A stretch of DNA of 39,181 nt from CAYWRO01 sp964460345 (GTDB lineage Bacteria; Planctomycetota; Phycisphaerae; Phycisphaerales; UBA1924), in contig CAYWRO010000033.1 in assembly GCA_964460345.1 (NCBI GenBank), positions 1 to 39,181 of the forward strand, read 5' to 3'. Positions 18,025-26,124 of this stretch are shown piece after piece. Every line of letters starts with the position of its first letter. Within the stretch, counting starts at the first letter, position 1. The notes beneath the pieces are model-generated. The model made no database searches. It saw only the letters and a list, made by a program, of their open reading frames with translations, and had not been told where the DNA came from. A program made the position numbers and the translations under genes.

Positions 18025-20070
18025 CTACACCCCAAGGTCGCTCCACGCTTCCAGGTCGATCACCGCCCGCCCCGGCTCGGTCTGCCACGGCAGCACCGGC
18101 CGCGGCCATGTCGTCCGCTCGCCGCGCTCATCGATCCGTTCCACGCCGATGCGCAGCGTGTCATCTCTTTCGATGCATCCCTCCGGAATGCGCATCCACA
18201 GGACCCATCGATCCGCTTCCCGCACCAGCCGGACATCCTGCCCGACGCCCGGCATGGAGGCCACGCCGCGGTGCGATCCCGACGCGAACACCGCCCGGCC
18301 CGCCGTCTCATCAATCACCACGCCGTCGCGCCCGATCCGCAGCACCATCCGCGGCGACCCGAACGGCCCCAGCCACACCCGCACCGAATCAGCGTCTCGC
18401 GGCACAGGCGTCCCGCCCGTGGCGCCTTCTTCCCGTCGCACAGGCATCCCGCCTGTGATCCCCGTCTCCGTCCCCTCCACGCCACACTCCAGGTACAGAA
18501 TCCAGCTTCCTTCTTCATCCGGCGCAGTCCCGCGCTCCGCCTCCCGGTACACCATCCCGACCGTCAGCCAGTCCTCCCCCGGCGGCGGCGTCGGCGCATA
18601 TCCGGCGGGTGTCGATTCAGTCGCAGCGCTGCCGTGCGCCACCAGCCGCGCCATCGTCCATTCTGTCATCAGCGGCCCGATCGCCGCGCCCGGCGGCGTT
18701 GCGGGCGTCGCCGTCGAGTGGATGCGCCGCGCAAACGTCGTCCCTGCGGCGCGCACCATCATCTCCGTCCCCGCATACGCCTTGCGGGCGCGTTCCGCCG
18801 GATCGGTCTCGGCCCGCGGCGCGCCCCACAGCGAACGCAACACTTCCTCTTCAACGACCGGCACCGCGCCTTCGATCACCGGCCGCAGATGCATCGTTTC
18901 TCCCGGCGCGGCGGTCGCCAACTCCGACCCCAATCCACCCTCCATCGACGCTGCGATCGCCGCGCCGTCCACGTTCGCGACCCCGATCGTCGCCGCGGCG
19001 TGCCCGGAGAGCCCCTCCGTCGTGGATGCATCGTCGACCACCCACACCAGCGTCCGCGGCCGCGACAGAAGCCACACGCGCGCCGCCGTCGCCCGCTCCG
19101 GGGCCGACAGGCGAATCGAGAGCAAATCGCGCAGCAACCCCTCTTCCCCGATCGGCTCCACCATCCGGCAGGGCGCGGCCGCGGCTGAACCAAACGCCGC
19201 CTCGCCGTCCTTTGCCGCGCTGAAGAAAACCACGCCCCCCAGATGGGCCGCCACGCGCTGCGCAAGCGCCGCATCCACCTCCGCCAGCCGCGCGAGCGCG
19301 AAACGCCACCGCGCTTCCGTCTGCTCCGCCAGCGCCTCCAGCAGCGGATCGGCCCCTTCATCGCGGCGCCCGACGAACGGCGCCGGGTTCGCCGGCCGGT
19401 ACAACTCCGTCCGCCACCGCTGCGATGGATCCTTCCGCATGATCTCGTGGATCGCATCGAGCAGCGCCGAATCCGGCGCGGCCAACCTGGGGACCGCCTC
19501 GCCGCGACCCTCCGGAGGGATCCACGCCAGCGGGTGCCTCGTCCCGTTGATCGAGATCGACCCCCCGCCCTCCCCGCCCCCCCCAGCTCCCCCAATCGCC
19601 GCGCCCCCCGCGCCGCCCCTGTTCCGCCCCTCCGGCGGGCTCACCAAAGCCGCGAGAAACCCGCGCGCTTCCGGGCGCGTCGCATGCCACGCCGGCGCGA
19701 CCGTCCATCGATCACGCCACCCCAGCCACTTCGCCGCGGCACGCTGCGCGGGGCCGCCGGCAGAGGGCAGTCGCTCTCGGTCGACTTGCACCCAGAACAG
19801 GGGGAACGCTTGCCCCGGTCCCTCGTCGAACCCCACCGTCACCGAGCCCGGCGGCTCCGCGCCGCTCGCCAGTTCCAGCGGGATCACGATCGGCCTGCCT
19901 TCCACGGCCCAGATCACCGGCTCGAGGCTCCGCACCACCGGACCCGGCCTCACCTGCGACCGCGGCGAACCCGACGAACACCCGCCCAGCAAAGCCAGAG
20001 AGCCCAGCAACACCGCCAGAACCGGGATCACCACCCCCCGGCCGACCCCGTTCACGCGCAAAAAGCGCAA
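18025..20070 (-). CDS. Large putative lipoprotein of unknown function
   Basis: An approximately 681-aa protein. The N-terminus, read from TTG 20070, has a basic n-region (RFLRVNGVGRG), a hydrophobic stretch (VVIPVLAVLLGSLALL) and a lipobox LLGGC, so it should be lipidated and anchored in a membrane. The TTG is preceded by GGAGG at nine bases. The frame stays open to 20349, but that extension overlaps the CBM48 gene on the other strand. The body is Ala/Gly/Pro-rich with a Gly tract (GGAGGAAIGGAGGGGEGGG); no domain is recognisable. A segment near the C-terminal third (GGMPVRREEGATGGTPVPR) is translated from two copies of a CACAGGCG-type hairpin repeat (18403-18421 and 18439-18457). Confidence 0.75.
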   Translation of the reverse strand: MRFLRVNGVGRGVVIPVLAVLLGSLALLGGCSSGSPRSQVRPGPVVRSLEPVIWAVEGRPIVIPLELASGAEPPGSVTVGFDEGPGQAFPLFWVQVDRERLPSAGGPAQRAAAKWLGWRDRWTVAPAWHATRPEARGFLAALVSPPEGRNRGGAGGAAIGGAGGGGEGGGSISINGTRHPLAWIPPEGRGEAVPRLAAPDSALLDAIHEIMRKDPSQRWRTELYRPANPAPFVGRRDEGADPLLEALAEQTEARWRFALARLAEVDAALAQRVAAHLGGVVFFSAAKDGEAAFGSAAAAPCRMVEPIGEEGLLRDLLSIRLSAPERATAARVWLLSRPRTLVWVVDDASTTEGLSGHAAATIGVANVDGAAIAASMEGGLGSELATAAPGETMHLRPVIEGAVPVVEEEVLRSLWGAPRAETDPAERARKAYAGTEMMVRAAGTTFARRIHSTATPATPPGAAIGPLMTEWTMARLVAHGSAATESTPAGYAPTPPPGEDWLTVGMVYREAERGTAPDEEGSWILYLECGVEGTETGITGGMPVRREEGATGGTPVPRDADSVRVWLGPFGSPRMVLRIGRDGVVIDETAGRAVFASGSHRGVASMPGVGQDVRLVREADRWVLWMRIPEGCIERDDTLRIGVERIDERGERTTWPRPVLPWQTEPGRAVIDLEAWSDLGV
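18403..18457. repeat. Two hairpin repeats translated within the lipoprotein gene
   Basis: Two imperfect inverted repeats of the form CACAGGC-N5-GCCTGTG (18403-18421, with one arm mismatch, and 18439-18457) lie inside the lipoprotein gene. Both are read in frame as GGTPVPR and GGMPVRR. The same hairpin occurs between genes at 39025-39043. Confidence 0.75.
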
Positions 20071-20194
20071 GAAAGCGCACCTCCGCGAGAATGGGCGCGA
20101 ATTCCCAAAGTCACCCCCGCTTTGGCTCGATAACCAAGGGAACACCACAGGGTCGGATCGGGCCAACTCGGGGGACCGATCCGCGGAGACAGCC

Positions 20195-20503
20195 ATGGTC
20201 ACGCTCGACAGCAACGGACAGGTCACCTTTCGTGTCTTCATGCCCCGGGCCGCCTCGGTGGCCGTCGCGGGCAACTTCACAGATTGGAACGCCGGGGCGA
20301 TGGCCATGACGCGGGAGGATACGGGGTGGTGGACCCTCCGGGTTCCCATCGAGGCCGGCGATCACGAGTTCGCCTACCTCATTGACGGCCACCGCTGGCT
20401 CGCCGACTTCGCCGCCCACGGCCTCCGCCGTGACCAGTACGGCGCCTGGGTGAGCCTGCTCACCGTCGAGGCCCCCGCCCCCGCCCTGCGCCTGGCCGCG
20501 TGA
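20195..20503 (+). CDS. Stand-alone CBM48 (glycogen-binding-like) protein
   Basis: A 102-aa protein that is essentially one carbohydrate-binding module of family 48 (isoamylase N-terminal / AMPK beta type): VTFRVFMPRAASVAVAGNFTDWN, then WWTLRVPIEAGDHEFAYLIDG and WLADFAAHGLRRDQYGAWVSLL. These modules bind glycogen or starch and are usually fused to enzymes or kinases. No enzyme domain follows, so it may act as a targeting or regulatory subunit. ATG 20195 has GCGGAG upstream. The open frame extends far upstream, but that part is antisense to the lipoprotein gene and is not real. It is divergent from that gene and converges on the next one with a two-base gap. Confidence 0.85.
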   Translation: MVTLDSNGQVTFRVFMPRAASVAVAGNFTDWNAGAMAMTREDTGWWTLRVPIEAGDHEFAYLIDGHRWLADFAAHGLRRDQYGAWVSLLTVEAPAPALRLAA

Positions 20504-20505
20504 GT

Positions 20506-20838
20506 TCACGCCGCCGCGAGTTGCACCAGCGCCACCGCCACCGGAATCGTTGAGATCGCCACCGCCCATTCCGCCAGCCGCCGCGAGGCCGCGCGGGCGC
20601 GATCACCGCGCCGGGCGAGCGACTCGCAGATCAGCACCACCGCGATCACCGAGGCAAACTTCAGGATGACCAGCCCGTGCAGGCCCGCGATGTCCATCGC
20701 GCGCTGCGCAATCACGTTCACCTCGCTCCCGCCCAGCGAGAGGATGACCGTCGTCAGCAGGATGTCAAAAGCCCCGAGCAGGATGAACGCCAGGTACAGG
20801 TTCGGGTACGCCACACGCTGAATCATCGCGGCACGCAT
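20506..20838 (-). CDS. Small integral membrane protein (DUF5658-like)
   Basis: A 110-aa protein with three predicted membrane helices: YLAFILLGAFDILLTTVILSLGG, HGLVILKFASVIAVVLICESLA and EWAVAISTIPVAVALVQLAAA, separated by a short polar loop and a basic loop (RRGDRARAASRR). The pattern NVIAQ...GLHGLVILKF after the first helix resembles DUF5658 membrane proteins. Its function is unknown. It begins 51 bp after aroDE on the same strand, so it is probably cotranscribed. The assignment to DUF5658 is tentative. Confidence 0.75.
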   Translation of the reverse strand: MRAAMIQRVAYPNLYLAFILLGAFDILLTTVILSLGGSEVNVIAQRAMDIAGLHGLVILKFASVIAVVLICESLARRGDRARAASRRLAEWAVAISTIPVAVALVQLAAA

Positions 20839-20889
20839 ACCACCTTCTACGCGCTCGCGCCCGACCAGGTTCCATCGCCGCGCGCCCGC

Positions 20890-22632
20890 TTACGCGCCGG
20901 GCGACTCGCGCTCGGCGAGCGTCTCTTCCGCCACGCGCCGGAAGAGTTCGATCGGGGCCGGCTTGCCTGTCCAGCATGTGAACTGTGCCGCGGCCTGTTC
21001 GATGAACATGGCGAGGCCGTCAATGGTTCCCAGTCCTGCCTTGCGCGCGGCTCGGAGGAGCGGGGTCTCACGCGGCGTGTAGACGGTATCAAAGATGATG
21101 GCGTGTTCTGGGAGGCGCGCGAGCGCTTCGGGGGGAATGGGAGATTCATCGGGGGAGGGGGGGGCGGGGCCGCCAGACATGCCCAACGGCGTGCAGTTGA
21201 TGTAGGCGTCGCAGTCTTCGTCGAGGTCGGCGAGGTTGCGGGCGGTGAGCGTGCCGTGTTCGCCGGGCTTGAGGTGTGGGGCCATGGTTTCGACGAGCGT
21301 TTCAGCGCGATCGGGGGTTCGATTGTGGATGACCACGTGGGCTCCGCGCGAGACGCAGCCCCACGCGACGGCGCGGGCGACACCGCCTGCGCCAACGACG
21401 GCGATGCGGCGGCCGGAGAGATGGTCGAGGCGAGCAACGAGCAGTTCGCCGGCGGCCGTAGCATCAGTGTTCAACGTCTCCCACCCGCAGGGAAACGTGT
21501 GGCCGTCCCCGCCTGTCCATATCTCGGTCGGCGCGAAGGTGTTTGCCGCCCCAATTGGCGTCATAGAAACCCTCGTCATCTGATACGGATCCCAGCGAAA
21601 CAGGTGCTCTTTGAAGGGAATTGTCACGCTGAGGCCGCCAAGTTCGATCATCGACTCGAGCAACGCCTCGATCGTCGCCTTGAAGCTTGCGAACGTCGCT
21701 TCTTGATCCGTCTCATGCGCCCCGATCGGCATCGGCAGATACACCCCATCGTGCCCGACCGCCTCAAACCCCGCGTTGTGCACATGCGGGCTGATCGAGT
21801 GCTCCACCGGCCATCCGACCACGCCGTACACGCGCGTCTCCCTTCCGATTGAGCGAAACCGGTACAGGTCCAGCAGTTCGCGGATCGTCGGTTGCCCCGG
21901 CGCGGTGGTCGATTCGCGCGAGAGCGAGGCGAAGGTGAGCAGCGCCCCGAACTTGCCGGCCAGGACTCGCGACATCAAGCCGAACTGCCCCATGGCCAGC
22001 GCAATCATCGGCCGGTCCGCCTCGGCGAGCAGGTCGAAGAGCTCCAGGTTGTCGCGCAGCGACCGCGCTGTGATCGCGACCTTCAAGACCGCCGCCTCCT
22101 CCACCGCGCGCATCGCGCTCAGTCTCCGCAGCAGGTCCGCCGGCCGTCCCTTCGTATCGTGAAAGCTCAAAATCAGCGACGTCGGCCGGTCGGTCGCGCT
22201 GCGCTGCCGCGCCATCGCGGCGAAGAGCCGCTCGCGAAACGCCGGCGAGCGCTCCAGCGTGCTGTGCTCCACATCGATGTACCGCGCGGGGCGCGCCGCG
22301 CCACTGAGATCGGCTTTGCGATCCCGGTGTCCTGCGCCTCCCCCCCCGCCCACGCCCAGCGCCGCCTCGTACAGCGCAAGGCGATGATCCTCCGAACCCT
22401 CAAACTCTCCCCCCTCCTCCGCCGCGCGGCACGTCACGATGCACGGCAGCGGCGACTCGGCCACCAGCTTCCGCACCCACCGCGCCCCATCCTCCACCGG
22501 CAGATCCCCCAGCGAATCCACCCGCCACTCCACCAGGTCCGCCCCCCCATCCCGCGCCCGCTGCGCCCGATCAAGCGCCTCATCAAGCAGCTCGACGCGA
22601 ATCGGCACGGCAATCATGGTCGAGTTGGGCAT
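20890..22632 (-). CDS. aroDE: Bifunctional 3-dehydroquinate dehydratase / shikimate dehydrogenase
   Basis: Catalyses two consecutive shikimate-pathway steps in the cytoplasm. Residues 1-250 are a type I dehydroquinase with E35 (EWRVD), H158 (SFHD) and Schiff-base K184 (LKVAITA). Residues 265-580 are an NADP-dependent shikimate dehydrogenase: GWPVEHSISPHVHNAGF, K341 (SVTIPFKEHL), D390 (NTDATA), the nucleotide loop VVGAGGVARAVAWG (412-425), and NCTPLGM. This domain order is known from chlamydiae and plants. A Gly-rich insertion of about 20 residues (93-115) interrupts the dehydratase domain. ATG 22632 (580 aa) was chosen because the longer frame runs into the divergent gene; Met6 is an alternative. 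No clear ribosome binding site. Confidence 0.95.
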   Translation of the reverse strand: MPNSTMIAVPIRVELLDEALDRAQRARDGGADLVEWRVDSLGDLPVEDGARWVRKLVAESPLPCIVTCRAAEEGGEFEGSEDHRLALYEAALGVGGGGGAGHRDRKADLSGAARPARYIDVEHSTLERSPAFRERLFAAMARQRSATDRPTSLILSFHDTKGRPADLLRRLSAMRAVEEAAVLKVAITARSLRDNLELFDLLAEADRPMIALAMGQFGLMSRVLAGKFGALLTFASLSRESTTAPGQPTIRELLDLYRFRSIGRETRVYGVVGWPVEHSISPHVHNAGFEAVGHDGVYLPMPIGAHETDQEATFASFKATIEALLESMIELGGLSVTIPFKEHLFRWDPYQMTRVSMTPIGAANTFAPTEIWTGGDGHTFPCGWETLNTDATAAGELLVARLDHLSGRRIAVVGAGGVARAVAWGCVSRGAHVVIHNRTPDRAETLVETMAPHLKPGEHGTLTARNLADLDEDCDAYINCTPLGMSGGPAPPSPDESPIPPEALARLPEHAIIFDTVYTPRETPLLRAARKAGLGTIDGLAMFIEQAAAQFTCWTGKPAPIELFRRVAEETLAERESPGA

Positions 22633-22687
22633 GGCAGAGTCTATGAGTCGATGATCTGCTGGTACGATGGCCCTCTGGAGACACGCC

Positions 22688-23794
22688 ATGAGTGACAATG
22701 CCCCCGACATGCCGCCGCCGTCCACCCGCCCCGGCGGCGCATCCGCCGCACCTTCCGCCCGCGGCTGGCCGATGCACTGGAGCGCGTGGATCTTCAGCCT
22801 CGCGCTCCTGGTTCCGGGGATCGTCAACCTCGTGGCGACGGCGCTGCGAACGACCGATTTCGAACTGGTGGGGGACGTCGGGGGCGCGCTGGTCGCGTAC
22901 TCCATTTTCCTGGGCATCATCTACCTGCTGTCCTGGGGGGCGTACATCCTCTTCCGCAGGTCGCGCCTGGCCGCGAATCTCACGTTCTGCATCCTGTGCT
23001 CTCTGCTCCTTCTGTTCACGATCATGAGCTTGAACCGGCTGCGCGAGGTGAAGGCACGCGGCGAGGCCACCGCGCGCTTCCGGCAGCAGGAAGCCGAGTT
23101 GCAGGAGCGCCTGCGCCGGCAGTTCGAGCAGAACGAGATCGACGCCGGCGTGCAGGAGCAGGCGGCCCAGGCGCTCGATGAGTTCGCCGGGCAGCTCAAG
23201 GGCGAGGCCGCCCAGGAGGCGCGCGGCAGCGCTCGCCTTCTTCGCCAGATGCGCGTGACGACCGAAGCGTTTGACCAGGCGATCGACAACTTCGCCGCGA
23301 TGGGCGGCTACAACGAGCGACACATCACCTCGCTCGCCGACATCGATGAACGCATCGCCGCCGTCGAGACCCTCATCGAGGCGAGCGCCCATTTGCGCGG
23401 ACAGTTCGCAAACCTCGAGCAGATGGCGTTCGACGCGTACCGGCAGGAAGGCATGCCGGCCGAGCGGGCCAGGCACTACGCCGCGCTGACGGTCAAGGGG
23501 GCCCACGCGGATGTGCTGGTGCCCTTGCGCCAGGCCGATGAGAACTGCCAGCACGCTGGGCGCGACCTGCTCCTGCTGCTGCGGGAGCAGTGGCCCCTCT
23601 GGGGATGCGAGCCGGACCGTGAACTCGCCGTCTTTCCCGACCCGGATGTGCAGGACGACTACTACGAGCTCGTCGACGAGATGGCGTTCTGGGAAGCGGA
23701 AATGACGTCAATGCAGAATGAGTACGCCCGGCGCAAGGGATGGTCCCCGCCGGCCTCCGATCCGGTCGACGCTTCCACGGTCGATCCCGGTTGA
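22688..23794 (+). CDS. Membrane protein with cytoplasmic or periplasmic coiled-coil domain
   Basis: A 368-aa protein with a Pro-rich N-terminus and three membrane helices (about 31-53, 64-90 and 94-115). A long, highly charged alpha-helical region follows (roughly 116-260, with REVKARGEATARFRQQEAEL and similar), likely to form a coiled coil. The C-terminal part is Asp/Glu/Trp-rich. No enzymatic motif is recognised, and the function is unknown. ATG 22688 is preceded by TGGAGACACGCC, an acceptable ribosome binding site. It is divergently oriented from aroDE with a 55-bp gap, which must hold both promoters. The 153 bp after its stop contain no visible feature. Confidence 0.8.
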   Translation: MSDNAPDMPPPSTRPGGASAAPSARGWPMHWSAWIFSLALLVPGIVNLVATALRTTDFELVGDVGGALVAYSIFLGIIYLLSWGAYILFRRSRLAANLTFCILCSLLLLFTIMSLNRLREVKARGEATARFRQQEAELQERLRRQFEQNEIDAGVQEQAAQALDEFAGQLKGEAAQEARGSARLLRQMRVTTEAFDQAIDNFAAMGGYNERHITSLADIDERIAAVETLIEASAHLRGQFANLEQMAFDAYRQEGMPAERARHYAALTVKGAHADVLVPLRQADENCQHAGRDLLLLLREQWPLWGCEPDRELAVFPDPDVQDDYYELVDEMAFWEAEMTSMQNEYARRKGWSPPASDPVDASTVDPG

Positions 23795-23947
23795 AGGAAC
23801 GTCACAGCTCCGCCGGCCTATCTGAAGCTGACCGGGATCTAAAGAGAACTTCGTGCGAGATCGCCCGCATCATTCATCGTCAGCATGCTGGAATCGGTCC
23901 CGCACCAGGGCCGCCGAGTATCGATCAAAGGTGGTGGACGGCGGCAC

Positions 23948-24832
23948 TCACGCCGCCTTCGCCGCGACCTGGTTGATCTTCGCGATCGTCTCCGGCCGCA
24001 GGTGCGCATGGGCAGCTTCGGCGGGGTTTTCCGGGAAGTTCAGCCGCGCGTGGATGCCGAAGAGGCGTTGCGCGGCGGCATCGTACGCCCGGGCGCATTC
24101 GATCTCGTCTCTGAAGAGGCCGAGGTAGTACGCCTTTGCATCTTTGACGATGTGCGCTGTCCAGCGATGCTTTCCTGCCATCCAGGAGACGCCCTTGTAC
24201 TTGGAGGTGCACGGGCGGCCGTTGACAGTCGGCCGCTTGCGCGCGCCGCGGAGGGACTGCGCCGTCGTTTTGACGATGAGATTCTCGCGCCGGCAGTCCA
24301 GCGTGTCGCCATTGGCGTGAACGATGCGCTGGTTTCGGCCACCCAGCCCGAGGATGACCTGCTTGAGGGGCGTCTGTCGACCCGTCGTCGCAAGCACGAC
24401 GCATCCCTCGCCAGAACCACCGCTGCGCCGACTCCAGTTCCAGTACTTGCCCTGCACAAGGGGCAGGTCCGCGGCATCGATCAGCGCCTCGTACTTGTAC
24501 TTTTCACCGCGGATCGGCACGCGATAGACGCCCGGCCGATCCGGATCGGGATACGGCTGGAACTCGCGCTCCAGTTCATCGCGGAAGGCGCGCAGTTCCG
24601 CGGCGGTGAAGAGCTTCGGCGGCCGGCCGCGCGTGTTTCTGCCCCAGCGCCCCTTGGGGGCGCGGCCGCGCCGCTCCCACTTGCGCCACGTGGTCTCGGA
24701 GAATCCGAAGAAGCGCCACACCCCCTCGCGCGTGATCAGCGTGTCGGGAGGCAGGGCGTCCAGGTCGGCGTCTTCGGGGATCGCGTCCGCGACGGGGCGA
24801 TCGTCAATCTCCTTGCGGGGTGTGCTGTTCAT
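23948..24832 (-). CDS. AP2-domain HNH homing-endonuclease-like protein with N-terminal HTH
   Basis: A 294-aa protein of three parts. Residues 33-60 (LITREGVWRFFGFSETTWRKWERRG) resemble a helix-turn-helix. Residues 105-190 resemble an HNH nuclease, ending in the metal-site segment VHANGDTLDCRRENL (H172, N174, N184). Residues 210-267 are an AP2 DNA-binding domain, KYKGVSW...KHRWTAHI...YYLGLFRDEIECARAYDAAAQRLFG. HNH-AP2 proteins are known from phages and homing elements and are considered relatives of the plant AP2/ERF domain. Here it is not in an intron or a visible phage. Its ATG overlaps the stop of the upstream gene (ATGA), so it is translationally coupled to it. A role in self-mobility or DNA cleavage is inferred. 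Confidence 0.85.
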   Translation of the reverse strand: MNSTPRKEIDDRPVADAIPEDADLDALPPDTLITREGVWRFFGFSETTWRKWERRGRAPKGRWGRNTRGRPPKLFTAAELRAFRDELEREFQPYPDPDRPGVYRVPIRGEKYKYEALIDAADLPLVQGKYWNWSRRSGGSGEGCVVLATTGRQTPLKQVILGLGGRNQRIVHANGDTLDCRRENLIVKTTAQSLRGARKRPTVNGRPCTSKYKGVSWMAGKHRWTAHIVKDAKAYYLGLFRDEIECARAYDAAAQRLFGIHARLNFPENPAEAAHAHLRPETIAKINQVAAKAA

Positions 24833-25509
24833 GCCGCGCTCCTTTCCTTCGTCTTCGGCGCCTCCGCCAGGCGCACCGCGTGCGCCGGGCGGACTGCGAG
24901 CATCGGGCTCATGGGGCTGCGCTTGTCGCCGCGGCGCGCGATCAGCGCGTAGACGGTCGATTCGCCCGGCGTCAAGGGCGCCGGATGTTCATCGATGAAG
25001 CTCGTGCGCTGCACCGCATCGAGCGTGCGCCACATCGCCTCTCCCGGCGCGCGGCGCAGGATCATGAAGTAGACGCCGCTCGACGGCCCCGACGCCTCCG
25101 CCTTCCACGACAGGTGCACCGCGCCGTTCGTGTCGATCCAGACGTCCCCCCACATCGGCCGCGCGGGCGCGGGCGTGGGCGAGCCGGGCGACGGAGGGCT
25201 CAGCCAGGCTTGCGAGTAGACGCTCGAGTTCTGCTCCTTCGCTGCGCGGGCCTTGATCGTCGCAATCGCCGCGCGGCCCGTGGCCGTAAGGCGCTTCTCC
25301 GCCCGGTAGAACGCGTTCGTGGCGCTCCTGGCCGCCTGCTGGATCGCCACCGCCTCCCGCCGGGCCGCCTCCGCGGCTTCCAGCTCCGCCGTCAGCGTCG
25401 CCAGTTGCTGCGCATCAAGCCCGATCGCCTCGGCCTGCTCGGTCCACCTGGACAGATGGTTCCGGAAAAACTCCACGCGCTTGGCTCTGCTCTGTGGAAG
25501 TGTTCGCAT
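24829..25509 (-). CDS. Planctomycete coiled-coil protein with Fn3-like C-terminal domain
   Basis: A 226-aa protein from ATG 25509. The N-terminus MRTLPQSRAKRVEFFRNHLSRW is followed by an Ala/Glu-rich helical region (LTAELEAAEAARREAVAIQQAARSATNAF and on to TIKARAA), a Pro-rich linker, and a beta-rich domain (GDVWIDTNGAVHLSWKA, VYFMILRRAPGEAMWRTLDAV, STVYALIARRGDKRSPMS) that looks like a fibronectin type III fold. I recall similar proteins as common but uncharacterised in planctomycetes. The frame continues upstream through a 21-bp tandem repeat to 25770, which would add about 87 residues of heptapeptides. The gene overlaps the AP2/HNH gene by four bases. Confidence 0.8.
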   Translation of the reverse strand: MRTLPQSRAKRVEFFRNHLSRWTEQAEAIGLDAQQLATLTAELEAAEAARREAVAIQQAARSATNAFYRAEKRLTATGRAAIATIKARAAKEQNSSVYSQAWLSPPSPGSPTPAPARPMWGDVWIDTNGAVHLSWKAEASGPSSGVYFMILRRAPGEAMWRTLDAVQRTSFIDEHPAPLTPGESTVYALIARRGDKRSPMSPMLAVRPAHAVRLAEAPKTKERSAA

Positions 25510-25559
25510 GAAGGGAGTGATCGGACCATCGAAGCGCGGACTGAAGAGCAAACCGCGCG

Positions 25560-25731
25560 CTGCGCCCAAAAGCACGCGCGTTTCGACCACCGAACCGCCC
25601 GTTTCAGGGAGCAAACCGCGCGTTTCACGCCGCGCCCCGCGCGTTTCAGTGACCGAAGCGCGTGTTTCAACGATTGAAACACGCGTTTCAACCAGCGCAG
25701 CGCGCGTTTCAACGAGCGCAACAGTCGTTGC
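25560..25731. repeat. 21-bp tandem repeat, about eight copies
   Basis: TTTC (or TTGC in the last copy) recurs at 25581, 25602, 25623, 25644, 25665, 25686, 25707 and 25728, exactly every 21 bp, within a degenerate unit resembling GCGCGTTTCAACGAGCGC. On the minus strand it reads in frame with the 24829 gene as heptapeptides (xLVETRx). Because 21 is a multiple of three, copy-number change would keep the frame. Whether it is translated or is leader DNA is unclear. Confidence 0.85.
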
Positions 25732-25803
25732 GCCCCGCGCACCGCGCGCGGCGGCGACCGAAACGCGCACAAATTGCGCCGAACTCCCCCCGCGCGCGCC
25801 CGT

Positions 25804-26100
25804 TCACACCCCATCCGCCATCATCGCCAGCGCCGTCAAACCCCACACCACCGTCCCGATCACGCCAAGCACGATTCCCGTGATCGCCCGCGGCATCCCC
25901 ACCAGCTCCGGCCGCTGTCTGAGGTGTACGATCGCCACGATGCCCGTGATGATCCCCACCGGCGCGGGCCCGAGCCCGCACAAGGGGAACAAACCCAGCA
26001 GGCCGCAGTAGCCGCTGACCACCGCCCACGGTGATCGCCCCACGGGAATGAGCCAGCGCAGCGCCGGGTTCTCTTGTGCCGGTTGCGTCGCGGAGCGCAT
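25804..26100 (-). CDS. Small DUF4190-like membrane protein
   Basis: A 98-aa protein with hydrophobic segments VVSGYCGLLGLFPLCGLGPAPVGIITGIVAIVHL and AITGIVLGVIGTVVWGLTALAMMA. The pattern SGYCGLLGLFPLCGLGPAPVGIITGIVAI matches DUF4190, a small two-helix membrane domain often fused or linked to GYF_2 domains. It starts 24 bp after the GYF_2 gene and is probably cotranscribed. ATG 26100 is the first Met of the frame. Its function is unknown. Confidence 0.8.
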   Translation of the reverse strand: MRSATQPAQENPALRWLIPVGRSPWAVVSGYCGLLGLFPLCGLGPAPVGIITGIVAIVHLRQRPELVGMPRAITGIVLGVIGTVVWGLTALAMMADGV

Positions 26101-26124
26101 CGGCCGCGTCGCCGGCGCAAGGCC

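Noticed and set aside
17144..20503. Plus-strand 1119-aa open frame across the lipoprotein and DUF region
   Set aside because: Arg/Pro/Ser-rich antisense shadow of two real minus-strand genes. Only its last 102 codons (CBM48) are real.
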